A program made the translations under genes and the position numbers. Below the pieces are notes generated by a model. That model had not been told where the DNA came from, did not search any database, and worked only from the letters and a program-made list of their open reading frames with translations. 64,000 nucleotides of DNA from Lapillicoccus jejuensis (lineage in GTDB: Bacteria > Actinomycetota > Actinomycetes > Actinomycetales > Dermatophilaceae). Shown here piece by piece: positions 50,733 through 58,799 of this stretch (position 1 is the first letter of the stretch; each line of letters starts with the position of its first letter). The stretch lies in assembly GCF_006715055.1 (NCBI RefSeq), contig NZ_VFMN01000001.1, forward strand, positions 3,224,001 through 3,288,000. The letters run 5' to 3'.

Positions 50733-51925
50733 CCGTCGTCCGCACCGACGTCGCCGTCGTCGGGGGAGGCCCGGCCGGGCTGCTGCTGTCGCACCTGCTC
50801 GACCGTGCCGGGGTGGGCACGGTCGTCCTCGACCACCGCAGCCACCACGAGATCGCGACGACGGTGCGCGCCGGGATCCTCGAGCAGGACAGCGTGCGGC
50901 TGCTCGTCGAGTCGGGCGCCTCCGACCGCGTCCTCACCGAGGGCGAGGAGCACCGCGGGATCGAGCTGGCCTTCGGCGGCGCGTCGCACCGGATCGACTT
51001 CCAGGAGCTGGTCGGCGCGTCGGTGTGGCTCTACCCGCAGACGTCGGTCTTCGCCGACCTCGCCGAGGCCCGGCAGGCGGCGGGTGGGGACGTGCGGTTC
51101 GGGGTGTCCGACGTCGAGGTCGACGGCGTGGAGGGTGACGCGCCGGTGGTGCGCTTCGTCGGCGCCGACGGGTCCCGGCAGGAGGTCCGCCCCCGCTACG
51201 TCGTCGGGGCCGACGGGTCGCACAGCACCTGCCGGGCGCTCGTGCCGGCGACGGCTCGGCGGCAGTACCACCGGGAGTACCCCTTCGCGTGGTTCGGGAT
51301 CCTGTGCGAGGCGCCGCGCAGCGCCCCCGAGCTCGTCTACTGCCGCTCCGAACGCGGCTTCGCCCTGGTCAGCCAGCGCAGCGAGACGGTGCAGCGGATG
51401 TACTTCCAGTGCGACCCCGACGAGGACGTCTCGGGGTGGTCCGACGACCGCATCTGGGACGAGCTGCAGACCCGGGTCGGCGCCAACGGGCACACCCTCG
51501 TCGAGGGGCCGGTCACCGACCGCGCCGTCCTGCGCTTCCGCAGCGTCGTCCACGAGCCGATGCGGTACGGGCGGCTGCTGCTCGCCGGCGACGCCGCGCA
51601 CACCGTGCCGCCGACCGGGGCCAAGGGCCTCAACCTCGCCCTGGCGGACGTGCGCGTCCTCGCGCAGTGCCTGCAGGACGCCGTACGGCGACGCGACGCG
51701 GCCGGCGAGGACGCCCTCGACGGCTACACCGAGCGGGCGCTGGCGCGGGTGTGGAAGGCGCAGCACTTCTCCTCCTGGATGACCCACCTGCTGCACCGGC
51801 CGCCGGGGGAGAGCGACGTCGAGGAGCAGCGGCAGCTGGCCGAGCTGCGCGGCCTGGTGGAGTCGACGGCGGGGCGGGCCTACCTCGCCGAGGGGTACAC
51901 CGGCTGGCCGGAGGCACGAGGATGA
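50729..51925 (+). CDS. pobA: 4-hydroxybenzoate 3-monooxygenase
   Basis: A 398-residue flavoprotein monooxygenase that converts 4-hydroxybenzoate to protocatechuate with NAD(P)H and O2. FAD motif VVGGGPAGLLLSHLL (about 10-24), conserved TTVRAGILEQ (about 46-55), GDG-type YVVGADGSHSTCR (about 154-166), and second FAD motif LLLAGDAAHTVPPTGAKGLN (about 282-301). Length matches PobA (about 394). The start GTG overlaps the aldehyde dehydrogenase stop and the stop overlaps the pcaH ATG, so it belongs to the pca operon. Confidence 0.93.
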   Translation: MTVVRTDVAVVGGGPAGLLLSHLLDRAGVGTVVLDHRSHHEIATTVRAGILEQDSVRLLVESGASDRVLTEGEEHRGIELAFGGASHRIDFQELVGASVWLYPQTSVFADLAEARQAAGGDVRFGVSDVEVDGVEGDAPVVRFVGADGSRQEVRPRYVVGADGSHSTCRALVPATARRQYHREYPFAWFGILCEAPRSAPELVYCRSERGFALVSQRSETVQRMYFQCDPDEDVSGWSDDRIWDELQTRVGANGHTLVEGPVTDRAVLRFRSVVHEPMRYGRLLLAGDAAHTVPPTGAKGLNLALADVRVLAQCLQDAVRRRDAAGEDALDGYTERALARVWKAQHFSSWMTHLLHRPPGESDVEEQRQLAELRGLVESTAGRAYLAEGYTGWPEARG

Positions 51926-52695
51926 CCGACAGCCACGAGAGCGAACCGGATGACCAGGAGACGATCTCCCGGGAGATCGCCGCCGCCCAGCAGGAGGACG
52001 CACCGCACGGACGCCGTACGGCGACGCGGCTGGACTTCCCCGCCTACCGCAGCTCGGCGCTGCGGCACCCGACCAAGGAGCTGCGCCACGTCGACCCGGA
52101 AGGGGTCGAGCTGCTGGCGCCGGTCTTCGGCGAGCGCGACGTCGACCCGAGCGAGGCCGACCTCACGGCCCAGCGCGGCGGCGAGCCGATCGGTGAGCGG
52201 ATCCGGGTCGCCGGGCGGGTGCTCGACGGCGACGGCCGGCCGGTGCGCCGCCAGCTCGTCGAGGTCTGGCAGGCCAACGCCGCCGGCCGCTACGTCCACC
52301 GGCGCGACCAGCACCCGGCGCCCGTCGACCCCCACTTCACCGGGGTCGGGCGGGCGCTCACCGCCGACGACGGCTCGTACTCCTTCGTGACGATCAAGCC
52401 CGGCCCCTACCCGTGGCGCAACCACCGCAACGCCTGGCGCCCCGCGCACGTGCACTTCTCGCTCTTCGGCACCGAGTTCACCCAGCGGCTCGTCACGCAG
52501 ATGTACTTCCCCGGCGACCCGCTCCTCGCGCTCGACCCGATCCACCAGGCGGTCCTCGACCCGGCGGCGCGGGAGCGGCTCGTCGCGACCTACGACCACG
52601 ACCTGTCGGAGCCGGAGTGGCTCCTGGGGTACCGGTGGGACATCGTGCTCACCGGCCCGCACGCCACCCCCCTGGAGGAGCAGGACCATGCCTGA
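51922..52695 (+). CDS. pcaH: Protocatechuate 3,4-dioxygenase beta subunit
   Basis: A 257-residue subunit carrying the Fe(III) site. Ligands of the family are visible: Tyr in AAGRYVHRRD, Tyr in KPGPYPWRNH, and the two His in WRPAHVHFSLFG. The intradiol core starts at RIRVAGRVLDGDGRPV. Cleaves protocatechuate to 3-carboxy-cis,cis-muconate together with PcaG. ATGA overlap with pobA; the end overlaps pcaG by 8 nt, so subunits are co-translated. Confidence 0.95.
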   Translation: MTDSHESEPDDQETISREIAAAQQEDAPHGRRTATRLDFPAYRSSALRHPTKELRHVDPEGVELLAPVFGERDVDPSEADLTAQRGGEPIGERIRVAGRVLDGDGRPVRRQLVEVWQANAAGRYVHRRDQHPAPVDPHFTGVGRALTADDGSYSFVTIKPGPYPWRNHRNAWRPAHVHFSLFGTEFTQRLVTQMYFPGDPLLALDPIHQAVLDPAARERLVATYDHDLSEPEWLLGYRWDIVLTGPHATPLEEQDHA

Positions 52696-53254
52696 GCCGA
52701 CCCCGGGTCAGACCGTCGGCCCGTTCTTCCACGACGCGCTCCCCGTCGAGGGGGGCGACCGGCTCGTCCCCGGCGGTTCGCCGGGCGCCGTCCGGCTGCA
52801 CGGGCGGGTCCTCGACGGCCGGGGCGACCCCGTGCCCGACGCCCTGCTCGAGATCTGGCAGGCCGACCCCGCCGGACGGGTCGCGCAGGAGCACGGGTCG
52901 TTGCGCCGGGACCGCGTCGACGCGGGCGTGTTCACCGGCTTCGGTCGAGCCGCGACCGACGCGGACGGGGCCTACGTGTTCACGACGCTCGAGCCGGGGG
53001 CGACGGCGCCGGGCGCGGCGCCCTTCGTCGCGATGACGGTGTTCGCCCGCGGGCTGCTCGACCGACTGTTCACCCGCGTGTACCTCCCGGACGACGTGGC
53101 GCTCGCCGCAGATCCTTTCCTGGGCATGCTGTCGCCCGAGGAGCGCTCGACGCTGGTGGCTCGTCGCGAGCACGACGGGTCGCTGCGCTTCGACGTCCGG
53201 CTCCAGGGGGACGGCGAGACCGTCTTCCTCCGTTTCCCGCGGGGCTCCCGGTGA
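52688..53254 (+). CDS. pcaG: Protocatechuate 3,4-dioxygenase alpha subunit
   Basis: A 188-residue partner of PcaH. It starts TPGQTVGPFFHDAL, the family opening, followed by the intradiol sandwich VRLHGRVLDGRGDPVPDALLEIWQ (shown in parts: VRLHGRVLDG, ALLEIWQADP) and FTRVYLPDD. As in other alpha subunits the iron ligands are not conserved (no HxH). ATG 52688 overlaps the pcaH stop by 8 nt; GTGA overlap with pcaB downstream. Confidence 0.94.
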   Translation: MPEPTPGQTVGPFFHDALPVEGGDRLVPGGSPGAVRLHGRVLDGRGDPVPDALLEIWQADPAGRVAQEHGSLRRDRVDAGVFTGFGRAATDADGAYVFTTLEPGATAPGAAPFVAMTVFARGLLDRLFTRVYLPDDVALAADPFLGMLSPEERSTLVARREHDGSLRFDVRLQGDGETVFLRFPRGSR

Positions 53255-54501
53255 GCGGGCTGCTCGAGCCCGGTGCCGCCCGCGGGCTGGGGCTCGCCGA
53301 CGACGAGGCCGTCCTCGAGGCCATGGTCGACGTCGAGTCCGCGTGGCTGCGGGTCCAGGGGCGCCTCGGCCTGCTCACCCCCGACGAGGTCGCCGTCGCC
53401 GCCCGTGACGGGCTCGGGGCCGACGACCTCGACGCCGGCTGGCTCGCGGACTGGGCCGAGGGCGCCGGCAACCCCGTGCCCGCCCTCGTCGAGGTGCTGC
53501 GGGCGGGGGCGCGGGGCAACGGCGTCCCGGACCGCGTCGTCACCGCGATCCACCGCGGCCTGACGAGCCAGGACGTCGTCGACACCGCGCTCGTGCTCGT
53601 CTCCCGGCAGGCCCTGACCCGGATGGGCGCGAGCCTGACCGCCGCGGGCGACGCCGCGGCCCGGCTCGCGCGCGAGCACCGCGACACCCTCATGCTGGCC
53701 CGGACCCTCACGCAGCCCGCCCTGCCGACGACGTTCGGCTACAAGGTCACCGGGTGGCTGGGGGCGCTGGACGACGCCGTCGTCGAGCTGCGGGGCGTCG
53801 TCCGGGCACTGCCGGTCCAGTGCGGCGGAGCTGCCGGCACCCTCGCCGCCGTCGAGGTGCTGGCCCCGACGCGCGCCACCCTCGCCGTGGCGATGCTCGC
53901 CGAGGAGCTCGGGCTCGTCGACCCCGGCCGGCCCTGGCACACCGACCGCGGCGCGATGACCCGCATCGGCGACGTCCTCGTGCGCTGCGCCGACGTCCTC
54001 GGCAAGATCGCCGCCGACGTGCTCACCCTGTCGCGGCCGGAGATCGGCGAGCTGCAGGAGCCGGCGGCGGCCGGGCGCGGCGGCTCCTCGACGCTGCCGC
54101 AGAAGCGCAACCCGGTCCTGTCCGTCCTCGTGCGGTCCGTCGCCATCGAGGCGCCGTACCTCGGCGCGACGCTGCACGCCGCCGCCGGCCTGGCCGTCGA
54201 CGAGCGCCCCGACGGGGCCTGGCACGCCGAGTGGGGCGCCCTGCTGCGGCTGCTGCGCCGGGTCCTCGTCGCCGGCGACCAGGTGCGCGAGGTGCTCGAC
54301 GGGCTCGTCGTGGACCCGACCGCGATGGCGCGCAACGTGTGGGCCACCGGGCCCGACCTGCTCGCCGAGCGCCGGCACCTCACCGGGGCCGCGAGCGACA
54401 CCGACGACGACGGGCCGCTGGGCTACCTCGGCGTCGCGGTGGAGCTGGTCGAGCGCGCCGTCGACCGGCACCGGTCCCTCGACCCGGGCGGTCCGGCGTG
54501 A
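53251..54501 (+). CDS. pcaB: 3-carboxy-cis,cis-muconate cycloisomerase
   Basis: A 416-residue member of the fumarase/aspartase superfamily that forms 4-carboxymuconolactone. The superfamily signature GSSTLPQKRNP is at about 279-289; other conserved parts are GLTSQDVVDTA (about 108) and ARTLTQPALPTTFG. Length is within the bacterial range (about 350-450). GTG overlaps the pcaG stop and its TGA overlaps the pcaD GTG. Confidence 0.93.
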   Translation: MSGLLEPGAARGLGLADDEAVLEAMVDVESAWLRVQGRLGLLTPDEVAVAARDGLGADDLDAGWLADWAEGAGNPVPALVEVLRAGARGNGVPDRVVTAIHRGLTSQDVVDTALVLVSRQALTRMGASLTAAGDAAARLAREHRDTLMLARTLTQPALPTTFGYKVTGWLGALDDAVVELRGVVRALPVQCGGAAGTLAAVEVLAPTRATLAVAMLAEELGLVDPGRPWHTDRGAMTRIGDVLVRCADVLGKIAADVLTLSRPEIGELQEPAAAGRGGSSTLPQKRNPVLSVLVRSVAIEAPYLGATLHAAAGLAVDERPDGAWHAEWGALLRLLRRVLVAGDQVREVLDGLVVDPTAMARNVWATGPDLLAERRHLTGAASDTDDDGPLGYLGVAVELVERAVDRHRSLDPGGPA

Positions 54502-55391
54502 GCCTCCCGGTCGCCGTGACGACGCTGCGGGCGCCCGAGCACCCGCGCGCCCTGCTGCTGGTGGGGCCGTCCCTCGGGACCGCGGTGACGCCGCTGTGGT
54601 CCTCGTGCGCGCGCGCCCTGCCCGACGACGTCCGCGTCGTCGGCTGGGAGCTGCCGGGGCACGGCGACGGGCCGGCCCACGACCACCCGTTCACGGTCGC
54701 GGACCTCGCCGACGCGGTGCTCGGGGCCACGGCCGGGCTGCGGGCCGACGTCGACGGACCGGTGGTCCTCGCCGGGGTCTCGCTCGGTGGCGCCGTCGCC
54801 CTCACCGTGGCCGTCGACCACCCGGACGCCGTCGACGCGGTCGCGGTCGTCGCCTCCGGGGCGAGGATCGGCGAGCCCGCGGCCTGGCGCGAGCGCGCCG
54901 ACCTCGTGCGGCGGGCGGGCACGCCCGTCATGGTGGAGGGTTCGGCGCGGCGGTGGTTCGCCCCCGGCTCGGTCGAGCGCGACCCGGCCGTCGCCGCCGC
55001 CCTGCTCGACTCGCTCCAGCACACCGACGCCGGCTCCTACGCTCGGTGCTGCGAGGCGTTGGCGTCGTACGACGTCACCGGCGCGCTGGACCGGGTGGGC
55101 GTCCCCGTCCTGGCGGTCGCCGGCGAGCACGACCGGGTCGCGACCGCCGCGATGGGGGAGACCGTCGCGGCCGGCACCGGTGGCCGGCTCGTCGTCCTCC
55201 CCGGCGCCGCGCACCTGCCCCCCGCCGAGCAGCCCGCCGCCACGGCCCGCGAGCTCGCCGGCCTCCTGACCACCCTCGTGACAGCCCCCGAGACAGCCCC
55301 CGAGACAGCCCACGAGACAGCCCACGAGACAGCCCACGAGACAGCCCACGAGACAGCCCCCGAGACAGCCCACGAGACGAGGACGACATGA
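54498..55391 (+). CDS. pcaD: 3-oxoadipate enol-lactonase
   Basis: A 297-residue alpha/beta-hydrolase. Nucleophile elbow GVSLGG (Ser95), acid in VAGEHDRVAT and His in GAAHLPPAEQ. It opens enol-lactone to beta-ketoadipate. The core ends near residue 265; the last ~32 residues are a repeated TAPE/TAHE tail coded by a 12-bp tandem repeat (55281-55376) and absent from typical PcaD. It is not fused to PcaC as PcaL, which is common in actinobacteria; instead pcaC follows with an ATGA overlap. Confidence 0.92.
   Translation: MSLPVAVTTLRAPEHPRALLLVGPSLGTAVTPLWSSCARALPDDVRVVGWELPGHGDGPAHDHPFTVADLADAVLGATAGLRADVDGPVVLAGVSLGGAVALTVAVDHPDAVDAVAVVASGARIGEPAAWRERADLVRRAGTPVMVEGSARRWFAPGSVERDPAVAAALLDSLQHTDAGSYARCCEALASYDVTGALDRVGVPVLAVAGEHDRVATAAMGETVAAGTGGRLVVLPGAAHLPPAEQPAATARELAGLLTTLVTAPETAPETAHETAHETAHETAHETAPETAHETRTT
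55281..55376 (+). repeat. Eight 12-bp in-frame tandem repeats at the 3' end of pcaD
   Basis: ACAGCCC(C/A)CGAG is present eight times without interruption and encodes Thr-Ala-(Pro/His)-Glu. The repeat ends just before the pcaC ATG, so it also acts as a spacer between the two genes. Confidence 0.85.
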
Positions 55392-55786
55392 GCGAGCAGC
55401 AGGAGCAGTGGGCGGCCGGGGACGCCGTACGGCGGGCGGTCCTCTCGGACGCGCACGTCGACCGGTCCGCCGCGGCCGCCACCGACTTCACCGCGCCCTT
55501 CCAGGACCTCGTCACCCGCTACGCCTGGGGGGAGGTCTGGACGCGGCCGGGGCTCGACCGGCGCACCCGCAGCGCCATCACGTTGACCGCGCTCGTCGCG
55601 CGGGGCCACTGGGACGAGCTCGTCCTGCACGTCGGTGCGGCGCGGCGCAACGGGCTGTCGGTAGCCGAGATCCAGGAGGTGCTGCTGCAGTCGGCGGTCT
55701 ACCTCGGCGTCCCGGCCGCCAACCACGCCTTCGCCCTGGCGCAGCGCGAGCTGGCCCGGCTCGAGGCCGAGGAGGTGGGCGCGTGA
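55388..55786 (+). CDS. pcaC: 4-carboxymuconolactone decarboxylase
   Basis: A 132-residue CMD-family protein that forms the enol-lactone, one step before PcaD. Typical segments: TDFTAPFQDLVTRYAWGEVW (about 32-51), RTRSAITLTALVARGHWDEL (about 60-79) and VLLQSAVYLGVPAANHAFAL (about 98-117). The usual active-site His/Glu region (HWDEL, H) is kept. ATG overlaps the pcaD stop; GTGA overlap with pcaF. Confidence 0.94.
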   Translation: MSEQQEQWAAGDAVRRAVLSDAHVDRSAAAATDFTAPFQDLVTRYAWGEVWTRPGLDRRTRSAITLTALVARGHWDELVLHVGAARRNGLSVAEIQEVLLQSAVYLGVPAANHAFALAQRELARLEAEEVGA

Positions 55787-56988
55787 GCGGGGCGGCGTAC
55801 GTCTACGACGCGGTCCGCACGCCCTTCGGGCGGTACGGCGGCGCGCTGGCCGGCCAACGCCCCGACGACCTCGCGGCGCTCGTCGTGCGCACCCTCGTCG
55901 AGCGGTCGCCCGGGCTGGCCGAGGACGGGTTCGGCCGTCCCGTCGACGAGGTGGTCCTCGGCAACGCCAACGGCGCCGGCGAGGAGAACCGCAACGTCGC
56001 GCGGATGGCGACGCTGCTCGCCGGCCTGCCGACCAGCGTCCCGGGCAGCACCGTCAACCGGCTCTGCGGCTCGAGCCTCGACGCGGCGATGGCCGGCTCG
56101 CGCAGCATCGAGACCGGCGACGCCGACGTCGTCCTCACCGGTGGGGTCGAGTCGATGAGCCGCGCCCCGTGGGTGCTGCCGAAGACCGAGAAGCCCTATC
56201 CCGCAGGCGATCTCGCGCTCTCCTCGACGACGCTGGGGTGGCGGCTGGTCAACCCGGCGATGCCGGGCGAGTGGACGGTGTCGCTCGGCGAGGCCACCGA
56301 GCAGCTGCGCGAGAAGCGCGGGATCACCCGCGAGCGGCAGGACGCGTTCGCGGCGCGGTCGCACCGGCTGGCGCACCGGGCGTGGGAGGACGGCTGGTAC
56401 GACGACCTCGTCGTCGCCGTCCCGGGGACCGACCTCGCCCACGACGAGTCGATCCGGCCCACGACGACCCCGGAGCGGCTCGCCGCGCTGACGCCGTCGT
56501 TCCGCCGCGACGGCGGGACCGTCACGGCCGGCAACGCCTCGCCGCTCAACGACGGCGCGTCCGCGGTCCTGCTCGGCAGCGAGCGGGCGGCCGCCGTCAT
56601 CGGGCGGGACCCCGTCGCCCGGGTCGCCGGCCGCGGCGCGAGCGCCCTCGACCCGCGCGACTTCGGCGCGGGCCCCGTCGAGGCGGCGGAGCGCGCCCTG
56701 CGGCGCGCGGGGATCGGCTGGGGCGACGTCGCCGCGGTCGAGCTCAACGAGGCCTTCGCGGCCCAGTCGCTGGCGTGCCTCGACGCGTGGCCGGTGGACC
56801 CGGAGCTGGTCAACCGGCACGGCGGCGCCATCGCCATCGGGCACCCCCTGGGCGCGTCCGGCGGGCGGGTGCTGGGCACCCTGGCCCGCGACCTGCAGCG
56901 CACCGGCGGCCGGTGGGGGGTGGCCTGCCTGTGCATCGGCGTCGGACAGGGGCTGGCGGTCGTCCTGGAGAACGTCGGGTCGCGCTGA
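55783..56988 (+). CDS. pcaF: Beta-ketoadipyl-CoA thiolase
   Basis: A 401-residue thiolase that cleaves 3-oxoadipyl-CoA to succinyl-CoA and acetyl-CoA. Catalytic Cys in VNRLCGSSLDAA (about 91), NEAFAAQSLACL (about 324), His in GHPLGASGGR (about 352) and second Cys in CLCIGVGQG (about 382). The VRTPFGRYGGALAG start is typical of PcaF. Last gene of the operon; a strong palindromic terminator follows. The CoA transferase genes pcaIJ, needed before this step, are not in the window. Confidence 0.93.
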   Translation: MSGAAYVYDAVRTPFGRYGGALAGQRPDDLAALVVRTLVERSPGLAEDGFGRPVDEVVLGNANGAGEENRNVARMATLLAGLPTSVPGSTVNRLCGSSLDAAMAGSRSIETGDADVVLTGGVESMSRAPWVLPKTEKPYPAGDLALSSTTLGWRLVNPAMPGEWTVSLGEATEQLREKRGITRERQDAFAARSHRLAHRAWEDGWYDDLVVAVPGTDLAHDESIRPTTTPERLAALTPSFRRDGGTVTAGNASPLNDGASAVLLGSERAAAVIGRDPVARVAGRGASALDPRDFGAGPVEAAERALRRAGIGWGDVAAVELNEAFAAQSLACLDAWPVDPELVNRHGGAIAIGHPLGASGGRVLGTLARDLQRTGGRWGVACLCIGVGQGLAVVLENVGSR

Positions 56989-57018
56989 GCGACGAGGGCG
57001 CCCTGCCGTCCCGCCCGC

Positions 57019-57042
57019 CCCAGGGGGCCGCGGCCCCCTGGG
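57019..57042. terminator. Perfect 24-bp palindrome between pcaF and the convergent PLD gene
   Basis: CCCAGGGGGCCG and its complement form a 12-bp palindrome arm with no loop bases; outer GC-rich arms (CCGTCC, GGACGG) can extend it. Located 31 nt after the pcaF stop and 22 nt past the stop of the leftward gene; bidirectional terminator. Confidence 0.7.
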
Positions 57043-57063
57043 ACGGGCGGACCTCCTGCCCGG

Positions 57064-58683
57064 TCAGACCTCGCGGCCGCGGCGGCGTCGTACGGCGAGC
57101 GGTCGGCCGTCGGGGTCGTAGACCAGGCGGTGCAGCGGCTCGGCCCACAGCCGCTGCACCCGGGACACCGGAGCGGGCCGGTGCCCCCGGACCTGCCCGG
57201 CGGGCCGCGGGCCACGCCGGCCGCCGTCGTGCCAGGCGTCGAGCGCGCGAGCGGCGTCCTGGAACAGGGTGAGGCCGTCGCCGGGGTGGAGCAGCGCCGG
57301 GTCGTCCGCGTCGCGGCCGAGGTGCTCGCCCCACAGCTGCAGCCGCAGGTCCCGCGCCAGCCTCCGGGCGCCGTCACCCCGCCCGCCCGGGTCGCGCGGG
57401 GCCCGCTCGTCGAGGGTGCTGTCGACGACCGCGCACGTCAGCTCGGTGTCATGGGTCCACGAGCGGCGGTTGAAGTTGTCCGACCCGATGGTGACCCAGA
57501 CGTCGTCGATGACGCAGACCTTGGCGTGCACGTAGATCGGGGTGCCCGCCGCGTTCTCGAGGTCGAAGACGCCGACCCGTCCGGGGGCCGCCTCCTCCAG
57601 CACGCGCATCGCCTCGAGCTGGCCGATCCGGTTCGGCGGCCCGCTCAGCGCGCCGTCGGCGTCGGGGTAGCGGGGCACGACCACGACCACGGTGAGGTCC
57701 GGTGACCGGCGCAGGGCCCGGGCCAACCCGCCGGCCACGAGGTCCGACCACAGGTACTGGTCCTCCACGTAGATGCTCGAGCGGGCGCGCGCGAAGGCCT
57801 TCTCGTAGGCGCGGGCGATGCTGCGCTCGCCGTGCGGCGCGAAGGGGTAGCCGGGCCGCTTGGCCCCGTAGGTGCGCAGCACCTGCACCGCGTGCGGCCC
57901 CGACCCCGTCGGCTCGGGCAGGGGCTCGGGCAGGGGCTTCGGGTGACGCGGCATCCGTGCGGCCCGCTGGACGAGCGCCCGGTACGGCGTGCGGCGGTCG
58001 AGGGGGTGGGGGTCGTCCCACCGCTCGACGAACGAGGCCTGCACGTCGCCGACGGCCGGGCCCCGCAGCTCGAGGGCGGCGTCGTGCCACGGGGCGCGAG
58101 GCCGGTACCGGCGGTCCATCGGCTGCTGCTGCGGGTCGCCGAGGTGGGCGGCGTCGTCCCGGCGTCCGTGGCACAGGTCGATCCCCCCGACGAAGGCCAG
58201 GTCGTCCGCGGGACGGTCCGGGCGCCGGACGACGACGGTCTTGGCGTGGTGCGACCCCCCGCGCCGGACCCGCTGGTCGAGCAGCGCCTCGCCCCCGGCG
58301 GCGTTGAGCCGCGCGCCGACGCGCTGGTTCTCCTGGGCGCTGAAGGAGGCGCGGTCCGAGTGCGAGCGCCACAGCAGCCCCCGGACGTCGACCCCGCGCC
58401 CGACCAGCTCGACGAGCACCTCGCCGACGGTCGGCCCGCCGGGCGCGAGCTGCTGGTCCGCGTCGCTGCGCCAGTCGGTGAAGAAGACCCGGTCACCGGG
58501 GCCCAGCGTGCGCAGCTCCTCGTGCAGGCGACGGAAGTACGTCGCGCCGTGGACCAGGGGGACGACGAGGTTGCCCTCGGTCCAGGCCCGCCCGTCGCCG
58601 CGGCGCCGGTCGATGTCGCTGGCCGGGTTGCCCCGCTCCTGCGGGGAGAGGAACCAGAACTCCTCGACGGGACGGTCAGGCAT
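57064..58683 (-). CDS. Phospholipase D-like protein
   Basis: A 539-residue protein with two HKD motifs: HHAKTVVVRRPD (about 146-157) and YVHAKVCVIDDVWVTIGSDN (about 384-403, followed by FNRRSW). Both have the HxK...D and later residues, so a PLD-type active site is complete. No signal peptide or membrane segment is evident. The family hydrolyses or transfers phosphodiesters; cardiolipin synthase-like and nuclease-like activities are alternatives. ATG 58681-58683 with AGGA at 8 nt is preferred over the ATG three codons earlier. A large inverted repeat lies just upstream. Confidence 0.85.
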   Translation of the reverse strand: MPDRPVEEFWFLSPQERGNPASDIDRRRGDGRAWTEGNLVVPLVHGATYFRRLHEELRTLGPGDRVFFTDWRSDADQQLAPGGPTVGEVLVELVGRGVDVRGLLWRSHSDRASFSAQENQRVGARLNAAGGEALLDQRVRRGGSHHAKTVVVRRPDRPADDLAFVGGIDLCHGRRDDAAHLGDPQQQPMDRRYRPRAPWHDAALELRGPAVGDVQASFVERWDDPHPLDRRTPYRALVQRAARMPRHPKPLPEPLPEPTGSGPHAVQVLRTYGAKRPGYPFAPHGERSIARAYEKAFARARSSIYVEDQYLWSDLVAGGLARALRRSPDLTVVVVVPRYPDADGALSGPPNRIGQLEAMRVLEEAAPGRVGVFDLENAAGTPIYVHAKVCVIDDVWVTIGSDNFNRRSWTHDTELTCAVVDSTLDERAPRDPGGRGDGARRLARDLRLQLWGEHLGRDADDPALLHPGDGLTLFQDAARALDAWHDGGRRGPRPAGQVRGHRPAPVSRVQRLWAEPLHRLVYDPDGRPLAVRRRRGREV

Positions 58684-58714
58684 GGTCGCCATCCTGGTGT
58701 ACCGGGCTGAGGAC

Positions 58715-58792
58715 GGCGCCTCCTTGCTCCGGATGTGACCGTCCGCCGCCTCAGGGCAGCGGATCCGGGCACCTTCGGAGCAAGAAGGCGCC
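58715..58792. repeat. 17-bp inverted repeat with 44-nt centre, upstream of the PLD gene
   Basis: GGCGCCTCCTTGCTCCG (58715-58731) and CGGAGCAAGAAGGCGCC (58776-58792) pair with one mismatch. The centre holds a second possible stem (CCGCTGCC / GGCGGCGG on the minus strand). It lies in the 116-nt gap between the MFS gene end and the PLD gene start on the leftward strand: a structured leader, a terminator or a mobile miniature repeat. Confidence 0.65.
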
Positions 58793-58799
58793 TCTCGGA

